Below, piece after piece: positions 29,116 through 38,631 of a stretch of DNA of 64,000 nucleotides. Within the stretch, counting starts at the first letter, position 1, and each line of letters starts with the position of its first letter. Under the pieces are notes generated by a model. It worked only from the letters and a program-made list of their open reading frames with translations. It made no database searches and was not told the DNA's origin. Source of the stretch: CAWAMR01 sp963783095 (GTDB taxonomy: Bacteria > Planctomycetota > Planctomycetia > Gemmatales > Gemmataceae); contig CAWAMR010000007.1 of the NCBI GenBank assembly GCA_963783095.1, positions 124,001-188,000 on the forward strand, given 5' to 3'. The translations under genes were made by a program, and so were the position numbers.

Positions 29116-30440
29116 GTTCCGGTGCTATCTCCAAGTGCGTCCAGTTTCACTTCCATGCGCTTAAGCATCGACAGCCAGAGGTTGTTGAGCGGCGTTTCCT
29201 TCGGCATAGCGGATGTGCCGGCCGGTCTTGAGATCGTGCCGCAGCCGTTGCCGGCCAGCAGGATCGGCAGGTCGTCGTGGTTGTGGGCGTTGCCGTCCGA
29301 GTTGCCGCTGCCGTAGGCGATCATGCAGTGGTCGAGCAGCGTGCCGTCGCCTTCCTGGATCGACTTCAGCTTGGTCAGCAGATAGGCCAGCTGCGCTGAT
29401 GTGGAAGCGGTTGATGTCGCGGATCTTTTCCTTCTTCTTCTGGTCGTTGCCGTGGTGCGACAGGTCGTGGTGCCCTTCGGACACGCCGATGAACGGATAC
29501 GGCTTGTTGCTCCCCTCGTTGGCCAGCACGAAGGTGCAGACGCGCGTGACGTCGGCCTGGAAGGCCAGCACCAGCAGGTCGCACATCAGCTTGATGTGCT
29601 CCTCGTAACTTGGCCGGGACTGCCGGCGGGCTTGGATAGTCGGGCGTCTTCACCGGCGGCAGCTTCTCCGCCCGCTCGATGCGCAGCTCGATGTCGCGGA
29701 CGGCGGTGAAGTATTCGTCCAGCTTGCGCTGGTCGTTGGCGCCGAGCTTGTTGTGCAGATCCTTGGCGTCCTCGCGGACAAAATCGAGGATGCTCTTGCG
29801 CTGCTGATCGCGTTTGGCCCGGTCTGCATCCGGCGCCGGCGCCGAAGAGGCGCTCGAAGACCAGCTTGGGATTGACTTCCTTGGGCAGCGGCTGGGTCGC
29901 CGAGCGCCAGGACATGGTCGAGGAATAGACGCAGCTGTAGCCGGAGTCGCAGTTGCCGGCCATCGCGCCGTGCTCGCAGCCGATTTCCAGCGAGGCCAGC
30001 CGGGTCTGGTCGCCGATGCGCGCGGCGGCCACCTGATCGACCGAGATGCCGGCGCGGATGTCGGTGCCGTCGGTCTTGCGCGGCTGGCAGCCGGTCAGGA
30101 ACGCCGCCAGGGCGCGGGCGTGGTCGCCGCCGCCGTCGCCGTGGGCGCGGGCCTTGTCGGCCGTCAGGCCGGTCAGGACGAGGAAGTCGTCCTTCAGCGC
30201 CTTCCAGCGGTTCGAGGATCGCCGGCAGCTCGAAGTCGGCCCCTTCGGTCTTCGGCGTCCAGTCGGCCATGTTCTTGCCGTTGGGCACGTAGAGGAACGC
30301 CATGCGGTTCGGCGCGGTCTTGGTCTCGCGGTCGCGCTGCCGCCCAGGCGGTCACCGGGCCCATCGCTTCGAGCCAGGGCAAGGCAACGGTGGCCCCAAC
30401 CTCGAAGCATCGTTCGACGCGAGATTTTCTTTTTCAACAT
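29098..30440 (-). CDS. DUF1552 exported protein (second copy, frameshifted)
   Basis: Starts MLKKKISRRTMLRG (Tat-like). It keeps AFLTGCQPRKTDGTDIRAG, LASLEIGCEHGAMAGNCDSG, SSTMSWRSATQPLPKEVNPK, DLLVLAFQADVTRVCTFVL, VSEGHHDLSHHGNDQKKKE and the AYGSGNSDGNAHNHDDLP core that is strongest in DUF1552. At the end, adding one G near 29112 gives DSTGNLPGLI and a stop at 29098, the normal family ending; otherwise the frame runs to 29058. Downstream of the second DUF1592 gene, with an Rpn remnant between. Very GC-rich. Role unknown, presumed partner of the DUF1592 protein. Confidence 0.8.
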
Positions 30441-30486
30441 TGTTATTCACAATCCCTCAAACTAGGTGGAATGGAGCACTTCACTG

Positions 30487-31255
30487 TCAACTGGATTTGC
30501 CCGGAAGGTCCTCAAGCATCTGCCGATATTCCTCAAGAGAATGGGCAGTTAGGAGAAGGTCAAACGCCTGCTCCAGTTCGGCAAGGTCGTGCATTTCGTG
30601 AAACCGATCTACCAACGGTTGTCCGGATCCGCCAAATTTTGACTTCAGCAGTTTCTCAAGGTCTTCGCGTTTGCTCTCACGCTTACCTTCCAGCAAGCCA
30701 TCCAACCGGGCACCTTTCAAGCCACTCGACAGATCGCGCTGCGCTTTCAGGCGGGCCTCGTACCGTTCTCGTTCTACAGGAGTTTGGCTCAGCATACTCA
30801 TTACCTCCACAGCTTCTTCGATCATTGGGCTCTTCAACTGTTCCGGCAACGCAGTCGTGTCTAGTCCCTGCGCATGGCGAAGTAGCCAGCACCATCTTTC
30901 CAACGGGGTTGAAGTCGCTCCACAGGAACCTGGAATTTCGGCAACTCGATCAGACAGATCGACAACTGGGGCGAGAACAACAATTCCGGATATTCCCGAT
31001 TCCGCAACTCAACATCAACCGATATTCGGCAACCTCGCGGAAGACGATGCCATTCACAAAACATACGACATAAGTGGGTTGTAGTTCATCTTAATCCTCA
31101 CCTTCCCGCAACTGTTGTGAATGCAGTTTACTACCGTAATATACCACCCGAGGACAAAAATAGCGATCCGGCAACATCTGCATTTCCACGTTGTAGCGCC
31201 GACCCTGCGAATCGATGGCCTTGACGTCCAGAATGGAGAGTTTGTCGTCCAGGCG
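30487..31255 (-). pseudogene. Rpn/PD-(D/E)XK nuclease-family transposase remnant
   Basis: Read 5' to 3' on the minus strand the three pieces are: DDKLSILDVKAIDSQGRRYN then VEMQMLPDRYF (a PD-(D/E)XK-type D...ExQ core), ELRNREYPELLFSPQLSIC (middle), and RWCWLLRHAQGLDTTALPEQ with SPMIEEAVEVMSMLSQTPVE (C-terminal helical region of Rpn/recombination-promoting nucleases). They lie in three frames, and the first ~50 residues of the family are missing where the frame abuts the DUF1592 stop at 31260. The loss of the 5' end argues for a real remnant, although the internal shifts may be indels. Confidence 0.72.
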
Positions 31256-31259
31256 CTGA

Positions 31260-33563
31260 CTATTGCTTACCCCGTCTTAATCGAAACGGATCGCTCTTCA
31301 CAATCTCGATGACCAGCGTCGAAAATTTGTAATCGTTTTTCGCCAGTTGGTCGGCGATGCGATCGAGCGCTCGTTTATCGAAATACTCCAGGCCGCGTCC
31401 GATAGCATAAATCGTCATTTTCTCCGCCATACAACGAGCGAAGGAATCCTTTTGCCCCTTGATAATCTGTTTCAACTCTGCCGCGCCTTTGAACTTTTTC
31501 CCATCCGGCAATGTTCCCGAAGGATCGATCGGGAACTCACCATCCTTGCTGCGGAATGCGCCGATCGCGTTGAAGTTCTCCAGAGAAAAGCCGATGGCGT
31601 CCATCTTCGCGTGGCAGTTGGCACATGCGGCCTGGGCGCGATGCAGTTCCATCCGTTGCCGCAGGGAGCCGGTCGTAATCGCCTTCGCATCGGTTGGGAG
31701 TTCAGGCACATTGGGCGGCGGTGGCGGCGGTGGCGTTCCCAGAATCTGCTCCAGAACCCAACGACCGCGTTTCACTGGTGAAGTGCGAGTGGGATTGGAA
31801 GTCACGGCCAAAATACTCGCCTGGGTCAGAACGCCGCCGCGGGTTCCATCGGTGAGTTTGACCTTCACAAACTCCTCGCCGCGAATCGGTTTCCCGCCAG
31901 GCTCTTTGGCTTTCTGACCCATCCAAGTGCCGTTGGTATCCGCGATTCCATAATGATTGGCCAGGCGCTGATTCAAGAATGTGTATTGGGCATCAATCAG
32001 GTCGAGGATGGGACGATCCTCCTTGATAATCTCGGTAAAGAGCAGTTCCGTTTCCTTGAACATTGCCGTTCGCAGCGATTCATCGAAACCGGGGAAGAGC
32101 TTTGCATCCGGGGCGAAATGCCGCAAGTTTCTAAGCTGGAGCCATTGCATCGCAAAATTATCGACGAGCGCTTTCGACCTTGAATCGCGGAGCATTCTCT
32201 TGACCTGGGCATCGATATTCGCCGTGAGTTGCTTCTTGGCGGCAAGGTTCATCAACTCCTGATCCGGCATGGTGGACCACAGGAAGTACGATAGCCGGGA
32301 AGCAAGCTGAAATTCGTCGATGGGATGCGCTTCAGCCGAATCGGGCCGGCTATCCAACTCCACGCGGAAAAGGAATTTGGGTGAAACCAGTACTGCTTGC
32401 ATTGCCAGTTGCAGACCGGCTTCCCATTTCTCGCCGCGTTTCTCGACCGCTTCGACCAATTTGGTCAGACGATCCACTTCATCTTTGGCCGCCGGGCGAC
32501 GATAGGCCTTGCTCATGAAGCGTGTCAGGATTTCGCGAGTCTGTTCCGGCTTGGGCTTGGAAGCGTCGCATTTGAGCAGGCGAAATTGCGATTCGGGGCG
32601 GGTATCGAGCGGGCCTTTGAGTGCAAAGTAGTCGACCAAAAGCGTGCGAGGCTCGCCGTCCCCTTTCTTGGAGGGATTGACGAAGTTGACCGCAATTCGC
32701 CGCTCACCTTTTTCGATCCGCAAAGGAAGCTCGACGACCATCGGTTTCTTTTCATCGGTGGAAGTAATTTCCAAAGCTTTCACTTCTTTACCGTTGATCG
32801 TGACCGACGCTTTGACCGGCTCAACGCCCTTGCGTTTGGTGTAGGCGGCAAACCGAAAAACATAGTCACCCGAAACCACCAGGTTATAAAGGGTATGCAG
32901 ATTCCCCGTAGTGATCGGCCGAAACCTCTGATTGCCGGGATTTGAGAGAGCGGGTTCCAGATACTTGCTGCTGATATGGCGCTCGGTGGGCTTGGGCGGA
33001 TTGACCAGGATTGCACGCTGCATGATCGATTCGGCAGCGGCAAGATAGCGCTCCATCAATACGGGGGAAATCGTCAAGACATCGCCGATATTATCGAAGC
33101 CGTGACCGACATCATCGGAAGGAAAGTCTTCGGATGGATTGAAGTCGATGCCAATCAAATCGTTAATGGTGTTGTTGTATTCGACCTTATTGAGCCGGCG
33201 GATCGTAGTGTGTCCCGGATCGGGCTTGGCGTTGCGATCGGCTTTTTCGAAGATGGCATCGATCGATTTCAGGAATGTTTCGGATTCGGCCAACGTGGGG
33301 CGAGGTCGATCGGTGGGCGGCATTTCACCGGCATGTACCTGGCGGATAACCTTTTGCCAGATCTTGCGATCCTTCAGTAACGATGACTCATCGCGGTATT
33401 TGTGAAGACCCAGATCGGCCTTTTGCTTTTTCTCCCCATGACAATCGATGCAGTGTTTCTGAAGGAAGGCAATACCCTCTTTCGCAAACGTGGGATTTGC
33501 ATCGGCACGAGCGAACAGCGGAAAACTTAGCGCAATGGCAAGGACAAGCGGCAATCGCATCAA
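31260..33563 (-). CDS. DUF1592-type planctomycete cytochrome c protein (second copy, intact)
   Basis: 767 aa, uninterrupted. Signal peptide RLPLVLAIALSFPLFARADA. PSCyt1 haem c site HCIDCHGEKKQKADL at residue ~37; DUF1587 (NKVEYNNTINDLIGIDF); beta-rich carbohydrate-binding-like middle; DUF1595/DUF1592 (QLASRLSYFLWSTMPDQELM, FAMQWLQLRNL); DUF1588 (GGVLTQASILAVTSNPTRTS, then a second haem site AACANCHAKMDAIGF); DUF1585 to the end. The intact copy shows the expected architecture for the broken copy at 18922. It lies upstream of a DUF1552 gene. Function is inferred only: an exported redox/hydrolase complex. Confidence 0.9.
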   Translation of the reverse strand: MMRLPLVLAIALSFPLFARADANPTFAKEGIAFLQKHCIDCHGEKKQKADLGLHKYRDESSLLKDRKIWQKVIRQVHAGEMPPTDRPRPTLAESETFLKSIDAIFEKADRNAKPDPGHTTIRRLNKVEYNNTINDLIGIDFNPSEDFPSDDVGHGFDNIGDVLTISPVLMERYLAAAESIMQRAILVNPPKPTERHISSKYLEPALSNPGNQRFRPITTGNLHTLYNLVVSGDYVFRFAAYTKRKGVEPVKASVTINGKEVKALEITSTDEKKPMVVELPLRIEKGERRIAVNFVNPSKKGDGEPRTLLVDYFALKGPLDTRPESQFRLLKCDASKPKPEQTREILTRFMSKAYRRPAAKDEVDRLTKLVEAVEKRGEKWEAGLQLAMQAVLVSPKFLFRVELDSRPDSAEAHPIDEFQLASRLSYFLWSTMPDQELMNLAAKKQLTANIDAQVKRMLRDSRSKALVDNFAMQWLQLRNLRHFAPDAKLFPGFDESLRTAMFKETELLFTEIIKEDRPILDLIDAQYTFLNQRLANHYGIADTNGTWMGQKAKEPGGKPIRGEEFVKVKLTDGTRGGVLTQASILAVTSNPTRTSPVKRGRWVLEQILGTPPPPPPPNVPELPTDAKAITTGSLRQRMELHRAQAACANCHAKMDAIGFSLENFNAIGAFRSKDGEFPIDPSGTLPDGKKFKGAAELKQIIKGQKDSFARCMAEKMTIYAIGRGLEYFDKRALDRIADQLAKNDYKFSTLVIEIVKSDPFRLRRGKQ

Positions 33564-33690
33564 TTTGAACTCGTGAGAGCTAACAGGAAGGAAGGCGTGC
33601 AGTCGGCGGGAGAGTTTGATCTACGAATGATTGTAGTCCAGAAATCGAGTCGCGACAAACCCAATTCAGGAATTGGCATCCTTGCGGTCT

Positions 33691-34102
33691 TGTTTGCGTT
33701 CGGGCTCCCATTGCTCTCCACTTTGCTTTCGCATGCGAACTCCCATTGCCCGACTTCACAAACTTTGCTCCTCACCTTGCTTGCGCTGCGGGCTCCCATT
33801 GCCCTCTTCGCCTTCCAGGCAATGGGAGCCCGCGGCGCAAGCAAGGGGAAGAGCCATTGCGCTCTTCGCATGCCGGGCGATGGGAGCCCGCAGCGCAAGC
33901 AAGCAAGGAAAGGAGCGAATCCGCGGTCGCCCCTGGTCTTTCAATTCGCTGTCCGCCTCGATCTCTTCCCTTGCTTGCGCTACGGGCTCCCATTGCCATT
34001 GCCGGACTTCGCAATCTTTTGCGGTTCCCTTGCTTGCGCTGCGGGCTCCCATTGCCCGACTTTGCAATCTTTGCTCTCCACCTTGCTTGCGCTGCGGGCT
34101 CA
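33691..34102. repeat. Eight-unit REP-like palindromic repeat array next to a RAYT gene
   Basis: Unit CCTTGCTTGCGCTGCGGGC followed by TCCCATTGCC. Forward copies at about 33691-33713 (partial), 33724-33750 (diverged), 33775-33803, 33969-33997, 34028-34056 and 34080-34102; inverted copies at 33818-33846 and 33875-33908. Translation of the array gives LALRAPIA- or SPQRKQG-like strings on both strands, none of which is a gene. The last unit ends 14 bases before the transposase ATG, the arrangement expected of REP sequences mobilised by a RAYT. Confidence 0.9.
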
Positions 34103-34116
34103 CATATGTAATCCTA

Positions 34117-34606
34117 ATGGAGTACCACCCTTCCATTCTCGCTTTTCACATTGTCTGGACAACATACGGCACATGGTTGCCTGGCGACTTACGCGGCTGG
34201 ATTAAAAGCGGTGTCCCCGGAATTCGTCCTCCCGATCCAGAAATCGAACAATCTGCTCGCGAGAAAATGGCGGAACCGCCGGTAATTCTGACGAAGGAAC
34301 AGCGAGAGTTGACGGAGCAGGCGATTGTAGAACATTGTCGTATTCGAGGGTGGATCCTCCATGCGGTCAACGGCGCGATCCAACCACGTTCATGTCGTTG
34401 TCACAGCCAACTGCGAGCCCGACGTTGTGCGCAACCAATTGAAGGCGTGGTGCTCGCGCAAGCTTTCAGAAAATGCGGGCTTGACGACAAAGGTTGCCAA
34501 GAAGGCCGGCCGGCGACATTGGTTCACCGAAGGCGGCGATACCGAATTCATCGACGACGAAAAGTATCTGTTCAACGTCGTCGGTTATGTGTTGGATGGG
34601 CAGTAA
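34117..34606 (+). CDS. REP-associated tyrosine transposase (Y1/HUH family), one frameshift
   Basis: About 163 codons starting MEYHPSILAFHIVWTTYGTW, the typical opening of TnpA_REP/Y1 transposases. The frame changes near 34370; the second part begins RSNHVHVVVTANCEP, where HxH is the metal-binding HUH motif, and continues KAWCSRKLSENAG, RRHWFTEGGDTEFI and YLFNVVGYVLDGQ, whose final Tyr region carries the nicking residue. It would cut single-stranded REP hairpins via a 5'-phosphotyrosine. REP-like units flank it on both sides. Whether the frameshift is real decay or an indel is not decidable here. Confidence 0.82.
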
Positions 34607-34612
34607 TCCCTT

Positions 34613-34635
34613 GGCGCAACTTTCGAAGTTGCGCC
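34613..34635 (+). terminator. Short hairpin downstream of the transposase
   Basis: GGCGCAACTT, loop TCG, AAGTTGCGCC: a perfect 10-bp stem seven bases after the RAYT stop. No T-run follows, so it may be a weak terminator or a structural end of the mobile unit. Confidence 0.5.
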
Positions 34636-34663
34636 TGTGAAAAACCCGCGGAATACCGAAGGT

Positions 34664-34746
34664 GTTGGGAGCCCGCAGCGCAAGCAAGCAAGGCAAGACT
34701 GCGACATCGCCGGAACTCCTTCCCTCGTTTGCGCTGCGGGCTCCAT
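34664..34746. repeat. Inverted pair of REP-like units downstream of the transposase
   Basis: An inverted unit at 34664-34692 (TGGGAGCCCGCAGCGCAAGC) and a forward unit at 34722-34746 (CTCGTTTGCGCTGCGGGC), the same family as the array upstream of the transposase. Opposed units about 30 bases apart are the BIME arrangement known for REP/RAYT systems. Confidence 0.8.
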
Positions 34747-34828
34747 CCTCCTTTCGGACGCTTTCAACTATCGCCAAAAGCGCAACATCAAAAGGCGCAA
34801 CCTGAGAGAAAATGTACGCCACGACTCC

Positions 34829-35140
34829 TTACGCCACCATTGCAACCGGGATCGCATCGGGAGCTGGTGACTCACTCAAATCGACTTCGTGAAATCGCAC
34901 CCCCAGCGAATCGTAGAACAGGATCCGATTTTCATCGGCGGTCCACACGGCAGAATTTTTCAGCATCCGTGGGCCTTCGACATGAAAGAGCATTCCGCAA
35001 ACCCGGCCCAATCGGGTAATCACGGCTCCGAACAGGGAAGTTTGAACGGGGTCGAGCCGGTCGTGTTCGCACAGAGTCTTGCGCACGAATTCGCGCAACT
35101 CTTCGCTCGTTGTCAAGGCGACGACCGGATTTGCCATCAT
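34829..35140 (-). CDS. Conserved planctomycete hypothetical protein
   Basis: 103 aa from the double ATG at 35140/35137, with GAGG eight bases upstream; the longer frame to 35194 lacks a site. It matches a small protein I associate with planctomycetes: SEELREFVRKTLCEHDRLDP, CGMLFHVEGPRMLKNSAVW, ADENRILFYDSLGVRFHEV. No signal or membrane segment. Mixed alpha/beta with two Cys. Function unknown; no link to neighbours beyond the shared strand with trmL. Confidence 0.65.
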   Translation of the reverse strand: MMANPVVALTTSEELREFVRKTLCEHDRLDPVQTSLFGAVITRLGRVCGMLFHVEGPRMLKNSAVWTADENRILFYDSLGVRFHEVDLSESPAPDAIPVAMVA

Positions 35141-35252
35141 CACATCCTCGGGAACACTCAAACTCCGGGCATCCGATGTATCGACACTTCCCACCCATGG
35201 CCCGGCTCCATCCGAGATTCCTGTGAACGAACCGCGCTAAGCCATAACGGTT

Positions 35253-35720
35253 CTACCAGCCTTGCAGCCGGCGCAGCGCATCGTAGAGCACGATCGCCAC
35301 CGCGTTGGAGAGATTGAGACTGCGAACCTTGTCCGCCACCATCGGTATTCCGTAGATTCGATCCGAATAGCGCTGTCGTATTGTGTCGGGCAGGCCGTGC
35401 GATTCGTTGCCGAAGAGCAGGCAAGTTCCCGAGCAAATCGGTGCTTGAGTATAAAATTGGGTTGCCGGTGTCTCGATACAAATGATACGTTCGGCACCAA
35501 CCTCGGCCTCCAAATCCGCAAAGCTGTCGTGTCTTTTCCAGTCTACGGAATCCCAATAATCCAGACCGGCCCGCTTCATCGAACGATCGTCGATCCGGAA
35601 ACCCAATCTCCCGATGAGATGCAAGCGAACCTCCGTCGCCGCACAAAGTCGAGCGATGTTCCCGGTATTGGGCGGAATCTCCGGCTCCCACAACGCAACG
35701 TGTAAAAGGGGTGGGTTCAT
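35253..35720 (-). CDS. trmL: tRNA (cytidine/uridine-2'-O-)-methyltransferase TrmL-type
   Basis: 155 aa, intact and of normal length. HVALWEPEIPPNTGNIARLC is the SpoU/TrmH motif 1, CLLFGNESHGLPD motif 2, and YGIPMVADKVRSLNLSNAVA motif 3, the trefoil-knot SAM site. TrmL methylates the ribose of the wobble nucleotide (position 34) of tRNA-Leu isoacceptors. Divergent from the ftsK gene, which begins 144 bases away. Confidence 0.9.
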   Translation of the reverse strand: MNPPLLHVALWEPEIPPNTGNIARLCAATEVRLHLIGRLGFRIDDRSMKRAGLDYWDSVDWKRHDSFADLEAEVGAERIICIETPATQFYTQAPICSGTCLLFGNESHGLPDTIRQRYSDRIYGIPMVADKVRSLNLSNAVAIVLYDALRRLQGW

Positions 35721-35864
35721 CGTCGATTCTTCCTCCGACGCGGGTCATGCCGACCAGTGCTTCGGGTTCCGGAGCATCTCTTGCGGCAATGCGTGTTTCA
35801 TCAATGGCGATGGTGTGCCATGATCGATGATAACTCAATGTTTTCGCATCAGGAGCCAACCTCC

Positions 35865-38210
35865 ATGTCCGAACCCTGGCCCAAGCGCCACACGCCGATC
35901 GACGGGGTCGCTCTGACACTCCTAGTGCTGGGTCTGGGTTTGTGCGGCGTTGTATTGGGCCGAACTCACCCCGATCCTTACGGCCTGCCCGTTCTCTTCG
36001 AGGGAATCTTCGGCGATCTTGGCGATACGCTGCGCGATCGGCTGGTCATTTCACTCGGTGTCACTGTTTATTTCCTCGTCGGTGCCTGGTTGATTCTGGC
36101 AATGGTGCTGCTGATCCGACCGGGCTGGAAGCCGTGGGCACGCCGGGTTGCCGGCTATCTTATTCTTATACCGTGTTTCGCCCTCGGTGCAGATCGATTC
36201 ACTTCTGAAATCGGCATCGGGCCGCTCTACGGTAGTGGAGGAACGCTGGGCGCAGCTGGTTCCATCTGGCTCAATTCGCATTTTTCACCGTTGATTGCGA
36301 CCTTGATCTTCGCGCTGGGGATAGCCTCCGGCTCGTGGCTCTTCGCTGATGTTGCTTTGCTGCGCATGGCCTCGTTGACGCGAATTGCCATCCGAAATGC
36401 GTTGCATTTTCTTGGGCGTGCGATTTTGGGTAAAGCAGTCATTCTTGAGACGATTGCTTCAGCGCTCAGAACTCTGGTAAACCACCTCGACCAAATACTG
36501 CATCCAAAAATAACCGCAGCTGCCATTCCGAGCGTATCGCCAACGGCGATTTCCTTGCCGCCAGCCATCACTTCGACTGTTTCCGGTACCCCGCCTGCTT
36601 TGGTCATTGCACCGGAACCGGCGGCGAATCTACCCACGCTACCGGCCTCACCGAACATTCAGCGTGGTACGGTTCCTGATGCCAATCAGACTGTTTTTCG
36701 CGGCAGCGATCTGCCGCCGATTGAAATGCTCGAAGATTCACCACCCGCATCGGTCGCCGAGGACGACAAGCTCCGCGAGGTTGCCGCGCAAATCGAAAAG
36801 GCTCTGAGCGATTTCGGGATGAGTGTCAAAGTCGTGGGGATTCATCCGGGTCCGGTCGTTACGCAGTATGAGATTGCGCTCGAGATCGGTCTGCGGGTTG
36901 CCAAGGTCATGGCACTCTCGGACGATCTGGCTCTCCATTTGAAAGTACCGAGCGTCCGGGTCGTCGCGCCGATACCTGGCAAAAATACGGTCGGCATCGA
37001 AGTGCCCAACGAACGCCGGGACGTGGTCCGACTCAAGGAACTCATCATCGCGGCAGGAGGACGATCTGGCAAAGCCAAGCTCCCGCTGTTTCTCGGCAAA
37101 GACACGGAAGGCCGGCCCCTCGTTCACGACCTTTCGGACATGCCCCACCTGTTGATTGCGGGTCGAACGGGAACCGGCAAATCGGTCTGTTTGAATTCGA
37201 TTATTCTCAGCCTGCTGCTGGTGCGCAAGCCCGAAGACTGCAAGCTGATTATGATCGACCCCAAGCAAGTCGAACTCGCCGAATATGCCCGTCTGCCCCA
37301 TCTGATGCACCCCGTCGTCACCGACAACAAAAAGGCGGAAGCGATTCTGTCCTGGGCTGTGGACAAGATGGAAGAGCGCTACGAGATTCTTCGGCGCGCG
37401 CGAGTGCGCAATATCGGCGGCTACAACGAATTAACGCATGACGAGATCTTGAAACGCGTGAAACCGATCGACGATGCCGAAATGCAAAAGGTGCCGGCCC
37501 GGATGCCCTACATTGTGATCGTGGTCGATGAAGTCGGCGACCTGATGATGGCGATGAAAAAGGAAGTCGAAAGCCACATCATTCGGCTCGCCCAAAAATC
37601 GCGAGCGGCGGGGATTCATCTGATTCTGACTACCCAGCGCCCGACCGTGGATGTCATCACGGGCTTAATCAAGTCGAACCTGCCGGCGCGAATATGTTTC
37701 CAGGTCGCCGATCGCTCCAATAGTCGAGTGGTCCTCGACGAGATGGGCGCGGAAAAGCTGCTGGGCAAAGGCGACATGCTGTTCTTGCAGCCGAACACGA
37801 GTACCATTGTTCGCGCCCAGGGAACTTATGCGAGCGACAGCGAAATCCTGCGGGTGGTTGGCTTTCTGGAAGTCGAGAACCCGGATTTCGACAGCGAGTT
37901 GGCGCAACGTCTCGAAGATGAAGAAGAAGAAGAGAACCCAAGCACTCCGGCCCGTGGAATCCGTCCCCGAGATGAACTCTATGAACAGGCGACCGAGATC
38001 ATCATCCGGGAAGGACGGGGAAGCGTTTCGCTACTGCAACGCGCGATGGGGATCGGCTATGGCCGGGCAGCGAGGTTAATTGACTACATGGAGGAAGACG
38101 GAATCGTGGGGCCGTACAATGGTGCCCAGGCGCGCGAGGTTTTGTATTCGCCGGAGAGGTGGGCACATATGAAAAATGGCGGTGAAGAACCATTAGCCGA
38201 AAGTGCATGA
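35865..38210 (+). CDS. ftsK: DNA translocase FtsK/SpoIIIE
   Basis: 781 aa from the ATG at 35865 (AGGAG nine bases upstream); an in-frame ATG at 35820 is less likely. About four membrane segments (VALTLLVLGLGLCGVVLG through ATLIFALGIASGSWLFADV), a short proline-rich linker, then the FtsK alpha/beta motor: HLLIAGRTGTGKSVCLNS (Walker A), YIVIVVDEVGDLMMAM (Walker B), LILTTQRPTVDVITGLIK. The C-terminal gamma winged helix (LLQRAMGIGYGRAARLIDYM) is present, so it can read orienting sequences. It pumps chromosome ends through the division septum. Intact and unusually clean compared with its surroundings. Confidence 0.95.
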   Translation: MSEPWPKRHTPIDGVALTLLVLGLGLCGVVLGRTHPDPYGLPVLFEGIFGDLGDTLRDRLVISLGVTVYFLVGAWLILAMVLLIRPGWKPWARRVAGYLILIPCFALGADRFTSEIGIGPLYGSGGTLGAAGSIWLNSHFSPLIATLIFALGIASGSWLFADVALLRMASLTRIAIRNALHFLGRAILGKAVILETIASALRTLVNHLDQILHPKITAAAIPSVSPTAISLPPAITSTVSGTPPALVIAPEPAANLPTLPASPNIQRGTVPDANQTVFRGSDLPPIEMLEDSPPASVAEDDKLREVAAQIEKALSDFGMSVKVVGIHPGPVVTQYEIALEIGLRVAKVMALSDDLALHLKVPSVRVVAPIPGKNTVGIEVPNERRDVVRLKELIIAAGGRSGKAKLPLFLGKDTEGRPLVHDLSDMPHLLIAGRTGTGKSVCLNSIILSLLLVRKPEDCKLIMIDPKQVELAEYARLPHLMHPVVTDNKKAEAILSWAVDKMEERYEILRRARVRNIGGYNELTHDEILKRVKPIDDAEMQKVPARMPYIVIVVDEVGDLMMAMKKEVESHIIRLAQKSRAAGIHLILTTQRPTVDVITGLIKSNLPARICFQVADRSNSRVVLDEMGAEKLLGKGDMLFLQPNTSTIVRAQGTYASDSEILRVVGFLEVENPDFDSELAQRLEDEEEEENPSTPARGIRPRDELYEQATEIIIREGRGSVSLLQRAMGIGYGRAARLIDYMEEDGIVGPYNGAQAREVLYSPERWAHMKNGGEEPLAESA

Positions 38211-38271
38211 TTGAATAACACCCAGATCGAACGACATAGTATAATCTTCTTATCGTTCAGGAGAGAAGACT

Positions 38272-38631
38272 ATGGTCAAATTAACGGCACAGCAAATGAA
38301 AGCATTGGAATTGGCGACCGATGCTCCGCCGCGAGTCGCGGATCCGACCACTGGGGCGATGGCTGTTCTCCTGAAATCCGCTGACTTTGAATGGATGCGG
38401 GGACTTCTTGGGGATGAGCCAGAAGCAGAGCATCTGACTGATCCTCGCACACAGGAAACTTATGCTCTGGTCCCGTGCGAACGCTATGAACGCTTCAAGG
38501 CGTTTTTCGAGGAAGACCCGATCTCGCTCGAAGAACAGAAGAGACTTTTGCGAGCAGCTGGATTGAGGGCTGGTTGGGATGACTCGGCGTTCGATGTGTA
38601 TGACGATCTGGCTTCCAAGGAAACCAAATGA
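38272..38631 (+). CDS. Antitoxin-like partner of MazF
   Basis: 119 aa, intact, ending ASKETK with its stop overlapping the mazF start (ATGA). Sequence is helical and acidic in its second half (DDSAFDVYDDLASKE), typical of a toxin-binding tail; the front (TAQQMKALELATDAPPRVAD) is not a recognised MazE DNA-binding fold, and it may be a longer planctomycete antitoxin family. A TATAAT box at 38240-38245 lies 27 bases before the ATG, a plausible -10 element, with no clear -35. GGAGAG precedes the ATG. Probably autoregulated. Confidence 0.65.
   Translation: MVKLTAQQMKALELATDAPPRVADPTTGAMAVLLKSADFEWMRGLLGDEPEAEHLTDPRTQETYALVPCERYERFKAFFEEDPISLEEQKRLLRAAGLRAGWDDSAFDVYDDLASKETK

Noticed and set aside
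33573..34205. Long open frames on both strands over the 33.7-34.1 kb array
   Set aside because: Composed of repeat-unit translations; the only gene there is the transposase from 34117.
35158..35919. 253-codon minus-strand frame
   Set aside because: Shadow of trmL and of the ftsK 5' region in another frame.
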